A program made the position numbers and the translations under genes. Positions 27,886 through 37,068 of a DNA stretch of 64,000 nucleotides are shown here, piece after piece (the stretch's first letter is position 1; each line of letters starts with the position of its first letter). The stretch lies in contig NZ_PDEP01000011.1 of the NCBI RefSeq assembly GCF_002554705.1, forward strand, positions 91,687 to 155,686, written 5' to 3'. Origin of the DNA: Longimonas halophila. GTDB lineage: Bacteria > Bacteroidota > Rhodothermia > Rhodothermales > Salinibacteraceae. The notes under the pieces were generated by a model, which worked only from the letters and a program-made list of their open reading frames with translations, searched no databases and was not told the DNA's origin.

Positions 27886-28848
27886 ATGCCTGCCGCCCTG
27901 CCGCACGTTACCATCTGTCTACGTCCCCCGCGCCGCCACGCGGTACTGCCGGTGCGCACGGCGGTGCGCCGGGCCTGTCCTGCAGTGCTCCATCAACCGC
28001 AGGTGGCATACAGCGCCCACCACACCACGGCAGGGTTTCTGGATGCGGAGGCGCGTGCCCAGACCGGGCCCAGCGAGGTGGCGATCCGCCGGTTCATCGC
28101 ACCCTACCGTACGCTCTTTCCGTACGGAGCCAGCTACCAGCACGACCAGATGCATCTGCGCACCGAGTTGCGCCCGGAGCAGCGCCGCTGCGAGCCGCGC
28201 AATGCCGATGCGCACCTCGCGTACATTGGGGCGGGACTGGTGGCGTGCCTGCAGACGGAGCCCGACGAGCCCCTTGCGCTTGTTGACATGGACGGCGTAA
28301 ACAAGGAGACCGGGCGCCACCGCACACGCCGTGTAACAGCGGTGGGCTTTACGGAGGCGCACACGGTTGCAGGGTTTGAGGTCACCATTCCCGCTCCGCC
28401 GCATTCCGTAGGCGCCACCAGTCTGCGCGACCCGCGTCTGGGTGTTATTGCGCGCATTCATGCCGCGCTGGCCGAGCACGCCGTGCATCTTGGATGCGTA
28501 CAGCTGGCGCTAACAGACGACACGGACAATGCAGCCCTGGTCGTGAACGAGTATGAAAAGCAGCTTATGCGTTACGACATGGCGCAGGTGCTGCGCGCCC
28601 CGCGCTACTTCCAGTCCAAAGAACGGGTGCCTGCCCCGGCATCGCCAACCGTAGAGCACCACGGCACCGGAGTGCCAGCGGCCGAAGAGCCCGCGTTGCG
28701 ACTGCACGACACCGTGCGCCTTCTGGTACGTCCGCCTGCTGATAACGGGGCTTCGCGGCTGGTACAGGGGCGGTATCAGAGTCCCATTGTGCTGCACCGT
28801 ACGCCGCGTGAGCGCACGATTCGCGTTACGGTGATGCGCTACAGATAA
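27886..28848 (+). CDS. YjbQ (UPF0047)-like protein with a C-terminal extension
   Basis: A 320-residue protein. Residues ~40-165 resemble YjbQ/UPF0047 domains: HHTTAGFLDAE corresponds to the HTTA/HTSA metal-site motif, and NADAHLAYIGAGLVACL to the conserved N-A-D-x-H-x segment. The usual GTWQ motif is not seen, and YjbQ proteins are only about 135-150 residues, so the second half (about 170-320) is an unassigned extension. That part contains DPRLGVIARIHAALAEH and a final beta-rich stretch. The family has been tied to weak thiamin-phosphate synthase activity, with no agreed role. It is convergent with recJ, 22 bases away, and follows xseA by 90 bases. Confidence 0.6.
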   Translation: MPAALPHVTICLRPPRRHAVLPVRTAVRRACPAVLHQPQVAYSAHHTTAGFLDAEARAQTGPSEVAIRRFIAPYRTLFPYGASYQHDQMHLRTELRPEQRRCEPRNADAHLAYIGAGLVACLQTEPDEPLALVDMDGVNKETGRHRTRRVTAVGFTEAHTVAGFEVTIPAPPHSVGATSLRDPRLGVIARIHAALAEHAVHLGCVQLALTDDTDNAALVVNEYEKQLMRYDMAQVLRAPRYFQSKERVPAPASPTVEHHGTGVPAAEEPALRLHDTVRLLVRPPADNGASRLVQGRYQSPIVLHRTPRERTIRVTVMRYR

Positions 28849-28870
28849 CACCTGGAGCGCGATGGCACGG

Positions 28871-30661
28871 TTACTGCGCTGCCGCCTGTGCAGAGGCCGC
28901 CCTCAGGGAGCTGTCGCCATCGTACAGGCGCACGTCGCGCAGCTTGAGCTGGATGGAGGTCTGGCCGCGCCACGTGTTTTCGTCGACCTTGGCCACAAGC
29001 TCAATGGGCGTGCCCGAGCGGCGGCTTTCGCGAAGGAGGTCGAGCTTGTCGCCCTGTCCAAAGCCGATTACATCGATCTGAGGGGCGTCGGTATCGGCAG
29101 GGGCCACGGTAAACTTGAGATGCGCGTCGTCGCGGCCCACGGTGCGGGGCGATTTGGCTACGCGGCACGGCCCCAGATGAAACACCGGACGCGGATTCGA
29201 CGGCCCGAACGGTCCAAACTGCTGAAGCACGGCCCAAAATCGGCCATCGGCAGTGCCAATCGTTTCCAGATCCACATGCGCATCCACCTTGATGGTTGGG
29301 GTAAGCAGCTCCGGGGTGATGCGCTCAGCAATCGCCTCATTGAAGCGATCGCGCAGCTTCGACACGTTGGCTTCGGGGAGCGACATCCCTGCCGCGTAGT
29401 CGTGGCCCCCAAACTGAGTGAGCACATCTTCGCAGTCCGTGAGCGCACGGTAGATGTTCACGCCACTGATGGAGCGCGCCGAGCCCTTTACGGCGTCGCC
29501 ATTGCGCGTGAGCATAATCGTGGGTTTGTAGAACTGCTCCACGATGCGGCTGGCCACAATCCCGATGACGCCCAGGTGCCAGTCGGGGTCATACAGCACC
29601 AGCGCATGCGCCGTGCGTGCCGTGATCTGCCGCTCGGCCTGCTTGGTCGCTTCTTTGCGAATGCGTTCGTCGAGAGAGCGGCGCTCCTTGTTGAGCTGTT
29701 CCAGCTCCTCGGCCTGATCGCGAGCGGTGGCGGGGTCGCTTTCCAGCATCAGGTCAACCGCCTTGCGAGCATGCGCCATGCGCCCCGCAGCGTTGATGCG
29801 CGGACCAATTGTGAAGACGATATTGCCCGTTGTTTTTACAGAGGTCAAGTCGAGGTCGGCCGCTTTAGCCAGGGCGCGCAGTCCCACGCGCTCCGTGGAC
29901 TGCAGAGCTGCAAGTCCCTCTTGCATGAGGATGCGATTCTCGCCGTACATTGGTACAATGTCGCTGGCAATGGAGATGCCCAGCAAGTCGAGGTAGTCGA
30001 ACACGCGGTCTTCAGATGCGCCACGCACCCGCTGTGTGGCCTGAAGCAGCTTGAACCCGACGCCAGCGCCCGAGAGTTCGGTAAAGGGATACGCGCAGTC
30101 GTCGCGCTTCGGGTCGAGCACCGCGTACGCGTTGGGGAGCGTGTCTTTGGGCGTGTGGTGGTCGCAGATGATGAGGTCGAGCCCTTGCTCGCGAGCGTAG
30201 TCGGCCTCCGCATGGGCCGTGATGCCACAGTCAAGCGCAATAATGAGCGAGGCTCCGCGCTCTACCGCCGCATCAATGCCGCGTTTGCAGAGCCCGTACC
30301 CGTCTTCATAGCGATCGGGAATAAAAAACGAGGCAGGGACATCCTGCTGGTGCAAGAAATGCGTGCACATAGCAGTGGCCGTCGTGCCATCCACATCGTA
30401 GTCGCCATACACGAGCACCGTTTCGCCGTCTGCAATAGCCGCAGCCACGCGCTCAGCGGCACGCGGCATGTCAGCCATGTCGAGCGGGTTGTGCAGGTCG
30501 CTACGCGAGGCGCGGAAAAAGTCGCGGGCGGCCTCGAAAGAGTTCACATCGCGCAGGGCCAGGGCACGCGTGAGCGCCGTGGGCAGGTCATTCAGGCGCG
30601 GCTGCAGTTGTGCCACCACGCCAGGGTCATCGAGCGTACGGAGCATCCAGCGGTAAGTCAT
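28871..30661 (-). CDS. recJ: Single-stranded-DNA-specific exonuclease RecJ
   Basis: A 596-residue 5'-3' ssDNA exonuclease acting in recombination and mismatch repair. The DHH domain shows YGDYDVDGTTATAM (motif I), ALDCGITAHAEADYA and IICDHHTP (motif III). GRINAAGRMAHARKAV follows, and the DHHA1 domain has GGHDYAAGMSL. The C-terminal OB domain is present (TFTVAP-like strand LKFTVAPADTDAPQIDVIGF). Length agrees with RecJ. It lies alone on the minus strand with a 1-kb upstream gap that should contain its promoter. Confidence 0.96.
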   Translation of the reverse strand: MTYRWMLRTLDDPGVVAQLQPRLNDLPTALTRALALRDVNSFEAARDFFRASRSDLHNPLDMADMPRAAERVAAAIADGETVLVYGDYDVDGTTATAMCTHFLHQQDVPASFFIPDRYEDGYGLCKRGIDAAVERGASLIIALDCGITAHAEADYAREQGLDLIICDHHTPKDTLPNAYAVLDPKRDDCAYPFTELSGAGVGFKLLQATQRVRGASEDRVFDYLDLLGISIASDIVPMYGENRILMQEGLAALQSTERVGLRALAKAADLDLTSVKTTGNIVFTIGPRINAAGRMAHARKAVDLMLESDPATARDQAEELEQLNKERRSLDERIRKEATKQAERQITARTAHALVLYDPDWHLGVIGIVASRIVEQFYKPTIMLTRNGDAVKGSARSISGVNIYRALTDCEDVLTQFGGHDYAAGMSLPEANVSKLRDRFNEAIAERITPELLTPTIKVDAHVDLETIGTADGRFWAVLQQFGPFGPSNPRPVFHLGPCRVAKSPRTVGRDDAHLKFTVAPADTDAPQIDVIGFGQGDKLDLLRESRRSGTPIELVAKVDENTWRGQTSIQLKLRDVRLYDGDSSLRAASAQAAAQ

Positions 30662-31664
30662 ACAAAGCGTGAGCTAAAACGAGCAAAGACAAATCGAAGG
30701 AAGAAGTAGGGCCATCGTGCAGAACCCATTTGAGATTCAGGAAGAGGGAGGCGAGCATCAACAGAGCCCAAACGAAGATCGGCTCAGGAGGGCATCAGCG
30801 TGGCGTTTTAGCGCAAAAAAGCTCACAGATACCGAAAATAGGTAGCGGTTCAATGGTAAGTGATTGTCATATGGCCGACATCATCGGAGCCAGACAACCC
30901 CCTCTGTCTATCGACATCTCCCCCTTGGAAAAGGGGGAGAAACCCGAAGGGAGAGGGGGTTCGAACAAGACAAACCTACATTCTACGATAGCCTTATCAC
31001 TTAGCGTCTACCCACTACCCGAAAATAGATCATCGAATAGAGACTATGCTCAGACAGCAAAGAACGCGAGCTGGGTCAACTGCTTCATCTCATCATAGGC
31101 AGTAATATACGTGCTGTGCATCAAAAAGTCGAAGCGATGTAGGCTATGGGTTGGTGTACCCGATGAGATGTAAAATAGGGCATTGCATTTCTATTCTTTC
31201 ATGCATAATTTGCGCCGCAGTGATAGACATATCCACTTTTAGAGGACATTGCTTGTCTGAAATAGCGTAGGGTAGATAAGTGAGATTTAACTTGCTGCTC
31301 TGCTGTGCACATTGTATGTTGCACAAGATGGAGTGACTTCTACCCCTACCCTATCTCACAACGTCGTGATGAACTGACGCTCAGCCTCGACGTGTAGCAG
31401 CGCAGACTCATACCGGTCGGTCTCATGCTGACCATGTCTGCGTAACACCTGAATGCGTCCGGGGCCCTCTGGCTTCGTACTCACCGCCGCTGCCGCACGA
31501 ATCGTACCCGTGCATGCGTTACAAGCTGTGCCCGGTCGGCTGCACGCAGACATCTGGACATGCGCTGATCCCTCCCCACCATATGGATAGCGTCTTGAGC
31601 CGTCACGCGACACGTAGCGCTGCGGGCTCGCATCCGAAAAGACGATCATCTGAAAACATCCCCT
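30662..31664. other. 1-kb intergenic region between recJ and rho
   Basis: Divergent gap carrying promoters for both genes. It contains the 66-bp double palindrome at 30896-30961. From about 31080 to 31340 the sequence is clearly AT-richer than the rest of the window. Short frames here (for example on the minus strand at 31144-31326 and 31356-31685) have no convincing start, length or composition, so I leave them out. The segment before rho may be its long leader. Confidence 0.55.
30896..30961. repeat. 66-bp nested double palindrome (MITE- or REP-like)
   Basis: Outer arms AACCCCCTCT and AGAGGGGGTT are perfect 10-mers. Between them a second perfect palindrome, TCTCCCCCTT / AAGGGGGAGA with a GGAA loop, occupies 30917-30940. 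The arrangement is that of a small non-coding mobile or REP-type element. Elements with the CTCCCCCTT..AAGGGGGAG core are widespread in bacterial genomes, as far as I recall. Confidence 0.75.
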
Positions 31665-33242
31665 ATGAAAATTTCGACCCTTCAAGAGAAAAAGCTTGAC
31701 GAGTTGCGTGCTATGGCACGCGAGATGGACCTATCTGGGTATTCCAAGCTTCGCAAGCAAGATCTCATCTATCGCATTCTGGAAGCACAGGCAGAAGGCG
31801 TCTCGGCCCCTGACTTAGACAGCGAGGCCGCGTCTGCCGATGATGATGCCAATGCCGAGACTGATGACGACCGCTCGGCCTCTGAGGAGCGCACCTCATC
31901 AGGGCGTTCTTCGAGCCGGTCGGGCCGAGGCTCTCGTTCTTCGAGCCGGGCGAAGCGTTCATCTGAGCGCTCGTCAAGCCGCTCCGGGAGTCGTTCGTCG
32001 AGTCGTTCCTCTTCCAGCGGATCAGCCCGCTCGCGGGGACGCCGCGCTCGGCGGTCGCGCCGCGAAGAACGGCTCTATGGCGACCGGCCCGACTATATGG
32101 CGACCTATGACGCCGATGAGACGGAGCTGCGGGGCATGATTGACAAGCGGGGCATGCTCGAAGTCTTGCCCGACGGATACGGCTTCTTGCGCTCCGACGA
32201 ATATAACTACGAATCCAGCCCCGACGACATTTATGTGTCGCCGTCGCAGATTAAGCGATTTGGACTGCAAGAAGGTGACACCGTAACCGGAAAGGTGCGT
32301 CCGCCAAAAGAAGGAGAGAAGTTCTTCGCGCTTATTCAGGTGGACTTGGTCAACGGCCAGCCACCGACCGATGCCGAGGAGCGGACCGACTACGAGCATC
32401 TAACGCCGGTCTTTCCCAATACACGCCTGACCCTTGAAACCGAGTCTGAGGAGTTTGGCACGCGCGTGCTCGACCTGTTTGCGCCCATTGGCATGGGGCA
32501 GCGTGGCCTGATCGTAGCGCCGCCCAAGGCGGGTAAGACCGTCCTGCTTCAGAAAATCGCCGACGGCGTGACCCAGAACCATCCCGATGCACATCTGCTT
32601 GTGCTGCTCATTGACGAGCGGCCCGAGGAGGTGACCGACATGGACCGCAATGTGGAGGGCGAGGTCATTGCCTCAACTTTCGACCGCGAGCCCCAGCGCC
32701 ACGTAGAAGTTGCTGAAACGACGCTCTTGAAGGCCAAGCGGTTGGTAGAGTCAGGCCAAGACGTAGTCATTCTACTCGACTCCATTACGCGGTTGGCCCG
32801 CGCGCACAACGCGGTGGCTCCCAGCCAGGGGCGCACGCTTTCGGGCGGCGTCGAAGCTGGTGCGCTTCGGGGTCCCAAGCGCTTCTTTGGTGCAGCTCGA
32901 AAGGTGGAAGACGGCGGCTCACTCACCATTATTGGCACAGCGCTCATTGATACGGGCAGCCGGATGGATGAAGTGATCTTCGAGGAGTTCAAGGGCACCG
33001 GCAACATGGAGCTTGTGCTCGACCGCGAGATGGCTGATCGCCGCATCTACCCGGCTATTGACTTGCTCAAGTCCGGCACACGCCGCGAGGAGCTGCTGCT
33101 CGACAAGCCCACGCTGAAGCGCGTCTGGATCATTCGTAAGCTCATTGCCGACATGGAGCCGGGTGAGGCAATGGAATTCTTGCTCGACAAGATGCGTGGC
33201 ACCGACAGCAACGAAGCGTTCTTGGAGCAGATGAATTCGTAG
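31665..33242 (+). CDS. rho: Transcription termination factor Rho
   Basis: A 525-residue hexameric RNA helicase that ends transcription. The Rho_N domain (1-45, [24 protein letters not shown] in two parts) is followed by an acidic stretch (48-76) and an Arg/Ser-rich low-complexity insertion (77-134). The cold-shock-like RNA-binding domain ([15 protein letters not shown]) and the ATPase come next, with Walker [13 protein letters not shown], Walker [17 protein letters not shown], the Q-loop [21 protein letters not shown] and the R-loop [18 protein letters not shown]. Insertions between Rho_N and the RNA domain are known in Bacteroidota and Actinobacteria. A strong terminator follows. Rho is usually autoregulated through its leader. 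Confidence 0.97.
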   Translation: MKISTLQEKKLDELRAMAREMDLSGYSKLRKQDLIYRILEAQAEGVSAPDLDSEAASADDDANAETDDDRSASEERTSSGRSSSRSGRGSRSSSRAKRSSERSSSRSGSRSSSRSSSSGSARSRGRRARRSRREERLYGDRPDYMATYDADETELRGMIDKRGMLEVLPDGYGFLRSDEYNYESSPDDIYVSPSQIKRFGLQEGDTVTGKVRPPKEGEKFFALIQVDLVNGQPPTDAEERTDYEHLTPVFPNTRLTLETESEEFGTRVLDLFAPIGMGQRGLIVAPPKAGKTVLLQKIADGVTQNHPDAHLLVLLIDERPEEVTDMDRNVEGEVIASTFDREPQRHVEVAETTLLKAKRLVESGQDVVILLDSITRLARAHNAVAPSQGRTLSGGVEAGALRGPKRFFGAARKVEDGGSLTIIGTALIDTGSRMDEVIFEEFKGTGNMELVLDREMADRRIYPAIDLLKSGTRREELLLDKPTLKRVWIIRKLIADMEPGEAMEFLLDKMRGTDSNEAFLEQMNS

Positions 33243-33300
33243 CACCAGCGGTCCAGCCTCAAAAGAGGCACGGCCTGCAAAAACGATCTGATAAACAAAA

Positions 33301-33332
33301 GCGGAGCCCTTGTCGAAGGGCTCCGCTTTTTT
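33301..33332 (+). terminator. Strong intrinsic terminator of rho
   Basis: Perfect 10-bp arms GCGGAGCCCT and AGGGCTCCGC around a 6-base loop, with six Ts after and four As before, 58 bases past the rho stop. The A-run makes it potentially bidirectional. Confidence 0.93.
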
Positions 33333-33483
33333 GTTGAGCGTCCAGTAAGCAGGGAGGTAGTCGCTAATCCTGAAGGGATCGGGGTTATAAAGGCAAAAAT
33401 AGATCCCGAATCAGCGGTGCCAAGAGCACCTTGTTCGGGATGATTGCTTGGGAGCATCTGCGATCTAACAGGTGCCAGAAAGG

Positions 33484-33519
33484 AAAAAGCCCTCGCCGGA
33501 GGCATCCGCGCCGGGGGGC
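33484..33519 (-). terminator. Probable terminator of the sigma-54 activator / lptE operon
   Basis: On the minus strand a GC-rich imperfect stem (GCCC with CCGG against CCGG with GGGC, 33489-33519) is followed by TTTTT. It lies about 80 bases past the lptE stop. The stem is imperfect, hence moderate confidence. Confidence 0.5.
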
Positions 33520-33600
33520 GCTTCCAGCACCGACAGCATTCGGTACACGTTCTCCGGCTACGGGCTTCTTATTGAGTTGCTACTGGAAAAGGCTATGAGG

Positions 33601-34146
33601 CTACCAGTTCGAGGTCGCCTGAGCAAAAATATTGTCGGCCAGGTCGGTGAGTGCACGCTGCGCGGCGGCCTCGTTTCCTTCCAGGCCATCTTCGACCGGA
33701 CTGTAGTCGCTGCTTCCGCTAAAGGAGCGGCTCAGGAAAACCTCGTCGTTCACCTGGTCGAGGTACTCCACATCCACGGTGATCGTGACGCGGTTGGCTG
33801 TGGCACGCTCGTCGCCCCCTACGGTGGTTGGCTCGTTGGTGTAGCGCCGCACCACCACGTCGAGACGCGCATCGGCCCCTGCGTTATCCGTGGAAAGCGA
33901 GAGGCGGGTCTGGTTTACGAAGCGCTGCACGAGCAGGTCGGTCAGGTCGTTGCTGAGCGATGAGAATGGACTCGTGCTGCGATCGTCGACAATAGGAATG
34001 GCGATCGTCTCGATATCCGACGGAATCGTGGCGCCACTGAAGCTATACGCACCGCATCCCCCCAGCCACAGGCTAAGGGCAAGCACCAGCACCGATGCAC
34101 GGACTGCACGGACCTGTGTGGAATGCCAGAAAAGCGAAAAATCCAT
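33601..34146 (-). CDS. lptE: LptE family LPS-assembly lipoprotein
   Basis: A 181-residue outer-membrane lipoprotein that plugs the LptD barrel in lipopolysaccharide export. The signal sequence ends in the lipobox LGGC (Cys31). The mature part begins AYSFSGATIPSDIETIAIP, which is the characteristic opening of Bacteroidota LptE, and continues with the LVQRFVNQTRLSL segment and alternating strands. The start codon shares one base with the stop of the upstream sigma-54-type activator (TAATG), so translation is coupled. No lptD gene is in the window. Confidence 0.85.
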   Translation of the reverse strand: MDFSLFWHSTQVRAVRASVLVLALSLWLGGCGAYSFSGATIPSDIETIAIPIVDDRSTSPFSSLSNDLTDLLVQRFVNQTRLSLSTDNAGADARLDVVVRRYTNEPTTVGGDERATANRVTITVDVEYLDQVNDEVFLSRSFSGSSDYSPVEDGLEGNEAAAQRALTDLADNIFAQATSNW

Positions 34147-35618
34147 TAGTCGATGTCTTCCATATCCTTGAGTTTGCGATACAGGGTGCGCTCGCTGATG
34201 TCCAGCGCCTCGGCGGTTTTGCGGCGGTTGCCGTCGAAGCGGCGCAGGGCCTTGCGAATGAGCTGGCGCTCGGCCTCTTGCACGGTGGGGAGCGGGGCAT
34301 CTGCCGGATGGTCAGTAAGCGCGGCAGAGCCCTGTTGGGCCGGTCGACTACTGGTTGCGGGAGGCGTGTCTTCGGCAGAGCGGCGTTCAGCAGAGGCTTT
34401 GGTTCGATGCTGAGGCGAAGACGCCGGGGGCGAAGACTGCGACGACGCATCGGCAGCATCGCCCTCCACCTCGTAGACCACGTCCTCGATCAGCGAGTCG
34501 TAATCGTCGTAGTCGTCTGAGTACTCGTCTTGGTACTTATCTGGAGTTGGAGCATCGGCCGAAGACGACGGTGCATCCTGATTGCGCATCACGACAAAGT
34601 CGCTATAGTCCTGCGGGAAGTCCGTCCGTTCGGCAATGCGGCGCGGCACAACCACGCCAATGTTGGAGGCGAGGGCGCGTAGCTGGTCCTTCATCTCGCG
34701 CATCTCCATACGCATCTCCAAGATCGCGCGGTAGAGCAGTTCGCGTTCCTGGACATCGGCCCCAGCGGAGCCGCTGGTGTTTGCATCTGAGATACGCATG
34801 AGTTTGGTGGAGGCCGAGCCGTCTGCGGCATCGGAGGTCAGGTCGCGCAAGAGCGGGTTAACATCAGAAGCGGAGAGCGTGTCGCCCCGGAGCAGCACCA
34901 CGCACTGTTCGGCCACGTTGCGCAGCTCGCGTACATTGCCGGGCCAGTTGTAGCCCTCCAGTGCCTCCTTGGCGGCATCGGTAATCGACTTCGGGCGCGA
35001 CTCGTACTCTTGCGTAAAGCGATGCAGGTACGTTTCGAAGATGGGGACGATGTCTTTGGGCCGATCGCGCAGCGGAGGAATGTCGATACGAACAGTGCTG
35101 AGGCGGTAGTATAGATCTTTGCGGAAGCGGCCTTCCTGCACCTCAGTAGCCAGGTTCTTGTTCGTGGCGGCTACGACACGTACGTCGGCGTAGAGCGGTT
35201 CGGAGGAACCCACCCGGCTGAACTGACCGGATTCAAGAACGCGGAGCAGGCGCACCTGAGCTTCTTTAGGCATTTCGCCAATCTCATCAAGGAAAATGGT
35301 GCCGCCGTCTGCTTCTTCGAAATAGCCGTTGCGTTGCTGCACCGCCCCGGTGTAGGCCCCCTTTTCAGCGCCGAACAGTTCGCTTTCGATCAGCCCCTCT
35401 GGGATAGCTCCGCAGTTTACGATGACCATATCTTCATGACGGCGGCTGCTAAGCTCATGAATCACCTCCGCAATGAGCTCCTTCCCCACTCCGCTTTCGC
35501 CTTGCAAAAGAACGGTAATGGCGGTGGGAGCGACCTGGCGCGCGCGGTCAATGACGTGCTTAATGGCATCGGACGATCCGACAATGCCGAAACGCTCTTG
35601 AATGGAAGCACGGTCCAT
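34146..35618 (-). CDS. Sigma-54-interacting transcriptional activator without receiver domain
   Basis: A 490-residue bacterial enhancer-binding protein. The AAA+ domain starts almost at the N-terminus, with Walker A GESGVGKE (40-47), the sigma-54 contact loop GAYTGA (87-92, Tyr in place of Phe), Walker B GGTIFLDEIGEMP and the arginine-finger region FRKDLYYRLSTVRI. A variable linker (about 300-440), rich in Ser, Asp and Tyr (DEYSDDYDDYDS), precedes a Fis-type helix-turn-helix at the C-terminus (NRRKTAEALDISERTLYRKL). There is no receiver, GAF or PAS domain, so activity is probably set by expression or a partner. It is coupled to lptE, which hints at control of envelope biogenesis. Confidence 0.93.
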   Translation of the reverse strand: MDRASIQERFGIVGSSDAIKHVIDRARQVAPTAITVLLQGESGVGKELIAEVIHELSSRRHEDMVIVNCGAIPEGLIESELFGAEKGAYTGAVQQRNGYFEEADGGTIFLDEIGEMPKEAQVRLLRVLESGQFSRVGSSEPLYADVRVVAATNKNLATEVQEGRFRKDLYYRLSTVRIDIPPLRDRPKDIVPIFETYLHRFTQEYESRPKSITDAAKEALEGYNWPGNVRELRNVAEQCVVLLRGDTLSASDVNPLLRDLTSDAADGSASTKLMRISDANTSGSAGADVQERELLYRAILEMRMEMREMKDQLRALASNIGVVVPRRIAERTDFPQDYSDFVVMRNQDAPSSSADAPTPDKYQDEYSDDYDDYDSLIEDVVYEVEGDAADASSQSSPPASSPQHRTKASAERRSAEDTPPATSSRPAQQGSAALTDHPADAPLPTVQEAERQLIRKALRRFDGNRRKTAEALDISERTLYRKLKDMEDID

Positions 35619-36156
35619 AAGGAGACAAACAGACTTAGTGGAGAAGGAGACAGTTGCATGGTAAAGTCACACCCACGCCACCGGCAGAGGATCCAGTCCG
35701 GTACTGAGCGCAGCCCATACATCACCAGGCGCGGTGTTTTACGCATACACGTTATGTTTTACCAGGCATGTGGGCAAAAATACCTTGCCGGTACGAGCAG
35801 AAGCGCACGTTCCAATGTCCAAATCGTGGTTGTATCATACAAGATCCTGCCCTATACTGACATGTAGTGAGCACACAAAAGCAGACGTGTACAGTAGAGA
35901 TGGCAGCCTGTTAGCAGGAGTCCGTTAAGCGGCGCTGTTGGGTCATACAGCCTGCTGGGCGCCCAATGTTGGCGTCCAACAGCATCCAACAGCATCCAAC
36001 AGCATGGGCTGCATCATGTCCTAATGCCGTACGACCCAACGCCAGGTGGAGCAATTCAGTCGGATCTTTTGATCGGGCTATGCAACCTGCTGGGTGATGC
36101 CGCGTCTTGTAACGCACGCTTCCCATTTGTCTTTTCTAACAAGGCTACAACAGCCC
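35619..36156. other. Divergent intergenic region with a short tandem repeat
   Basis: 538 bases between the sigma-54-type activator and the PAS protein. Around 35974-36004 a 10-base unit (ATCCAACAGC) is repeated three times, the first copy differing by one base and preceded by its inverted form (TGTTGG). Frames in this gap lack coding character. Confidence 0.55.
35974..36004. repeat. Three-copy 10-base tandem repeat
   Basis: Units GTCCAACAGC, ATCCAACAGC and ATCCAACAGC run head to tail. Just before them TGTTGG forms an inverted match to CCAACA. The spacing of one helical turn per unit could suit cooperative protein binding, but there is no direct evidence. Confidence 0.7.
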
Positions 36157-36597
36157 ATGACGACGCACGCTTCGCCTGTATCGGCACCGGCCTCGCGCCC
36201 CTCGTCGCGTTCTACAGCAAAAGAGGATACTGCGCCTCCTATTTTTTCAGACTCATTTTGGAAGCGCTTCCAAAATGGAATTGATGATTTTCCTGTGCCC
36301 GTGATATCCGTAGACGAAACGGGTACGATTCAGGCGCTTTCTCTGGCAGCACGACGCATGCTGGGCTACCGTGCGCATGATGAGATCGAGCCATACTTCT
36401 TTACGCACGTGCACGGGCAGAACATGCATCGGGTGATGCGCGACCTGGCTCACATGGTGAGTGCGCACACGCGTCGCGCATCATGGCTGGTGCGGTTACA
36501 AACACGGGGGAGCCGATGGCGATGGTTTCGGATTGAGGCGGTGAACCGCTTGCGAGCGCCCGAACAGTGTGTTGTGCTGCGTATGCGCTCGGTGTAA
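36157..36597 (+). CDS. Single PAS-domain protein
   Basis: A 146-residue soluble protein. After a Ser/Ala/Pro-rich, likely disordered start (1-27), residues ~38-145 form one PAS fold: DDFPVPVISVDETGTIQALSLAARRMLGY is the typical PAS opening (about 38-66). It continues with FFTHVHGQNMHRVMRDLAHM and the closing strands WLVRLQTRGSRWRWFRIEAV. There is no output domain, so it could be a sensor that works through a partner. The ATG at 36157 is preferred to one at 36094 because the added residues are not PAS-like. No kinase gene is adjacent, and the neighbouring sigma-54-type activator is divergent. Confidence 0.75.
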   Translation: MTTHASPVSAPASRPSSRSTAKEDTAPPIFSDSFWKRFQNGIDDFPVPVISVDETGTIQALSLAARRMLGYRAHDEIEPYFFTHVHGQNMHRVMRDLAHMVSAHTRRASWLVRLQTRGSRWRWFRIEAVNRLRAPEQCVVLRMRSV

Positions 36598-37068
36598 CTC
36601 GCCCGCCAACGCAAATATGCTTGTAGGAGGCGGCATGTCTAATCCTTCACCAAAATGATCAATGCACGGGGTGATACCGCGCCGATTGCGTGCGGTACGG
36701 GCTCTCAGAACCTGTTTGGGTTTTGGTTTGACGGCGAGAGCGAGGGCCGCTGAGGCGAAAATTGGACCCCAATCGAGGTTCGTAGCCGGGGCTACGGGCC
36801 GAGATTAGGGGCAATTTGCAGCCCAGCGAAGCCGCTCGGAGCCCAAAATAAGAAATCAAAACAGGCTCTCAGTTGCGGCATGCGTATGTGAATCCGTGCG
36901 TGGAGCAGAGACAGAGAGGAACTACAGATTGGAACGGGTCATACGTGTTGCAGACCGCATGCTTGCCAGGAGGGTGTATCAGAGATGCCTTGCAAGGATG
37001 CCTGCCGCATCATACTGCGGCAAATCTGTTCTCAAGATAGCGGCGAGGTTCACCATGTCTGTATCGAT
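36598..37068. other. Intergenic region carrying a MITE-like element
   Basis: 471 bases between the PAS gene and the frameshifted anti-sigma-like gene. The centre is the long inverted repeat at 36704-36872. Outside it I see no gene, RNA or clear promoter. Confidence 0.6.
36704..36872. mobile_element. MITE-like 169-bp imperfect inverted repeat
   Basis: The two halves are imperfect reverse complements along most of their length: the terminal CTCAGAACCTGTTT matches the complement of the right end CTGAGAGCCTGTTT, and inner segments such as AAATTG and the GAGG/CTCGG blocks also pair. The centre contains GTAGCCGGGGCTAC, itself palindromic. No reading frame fits inside. The shape suggests a non-autonomous transposable element; no target-site duplication is evident to me. 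Confidence 0.65.

Larger units (their letters stand above)
33243..33600. other. Convergent intergenic region rho / lptE
   Basis: 358 bases between the ends of rho (plus) and the LptE-like gene (minus). It holds the rho terminator at 33301-33332 and a probable terminator for the minus-strand operon at 33484-33519. I see nothing else. Confidence 0.6.

Noticed and set aside
28862..30709. 615-codon plus-strand frame over recJ
   Set aside because: Antisense shadow of recJ, whose motifs are unambiguous.
30730..31098. 122-codon plus-strand frame
   Set aside because: It runs through the 66-bp double palindrome and has low-complexity, non-protein-like content.
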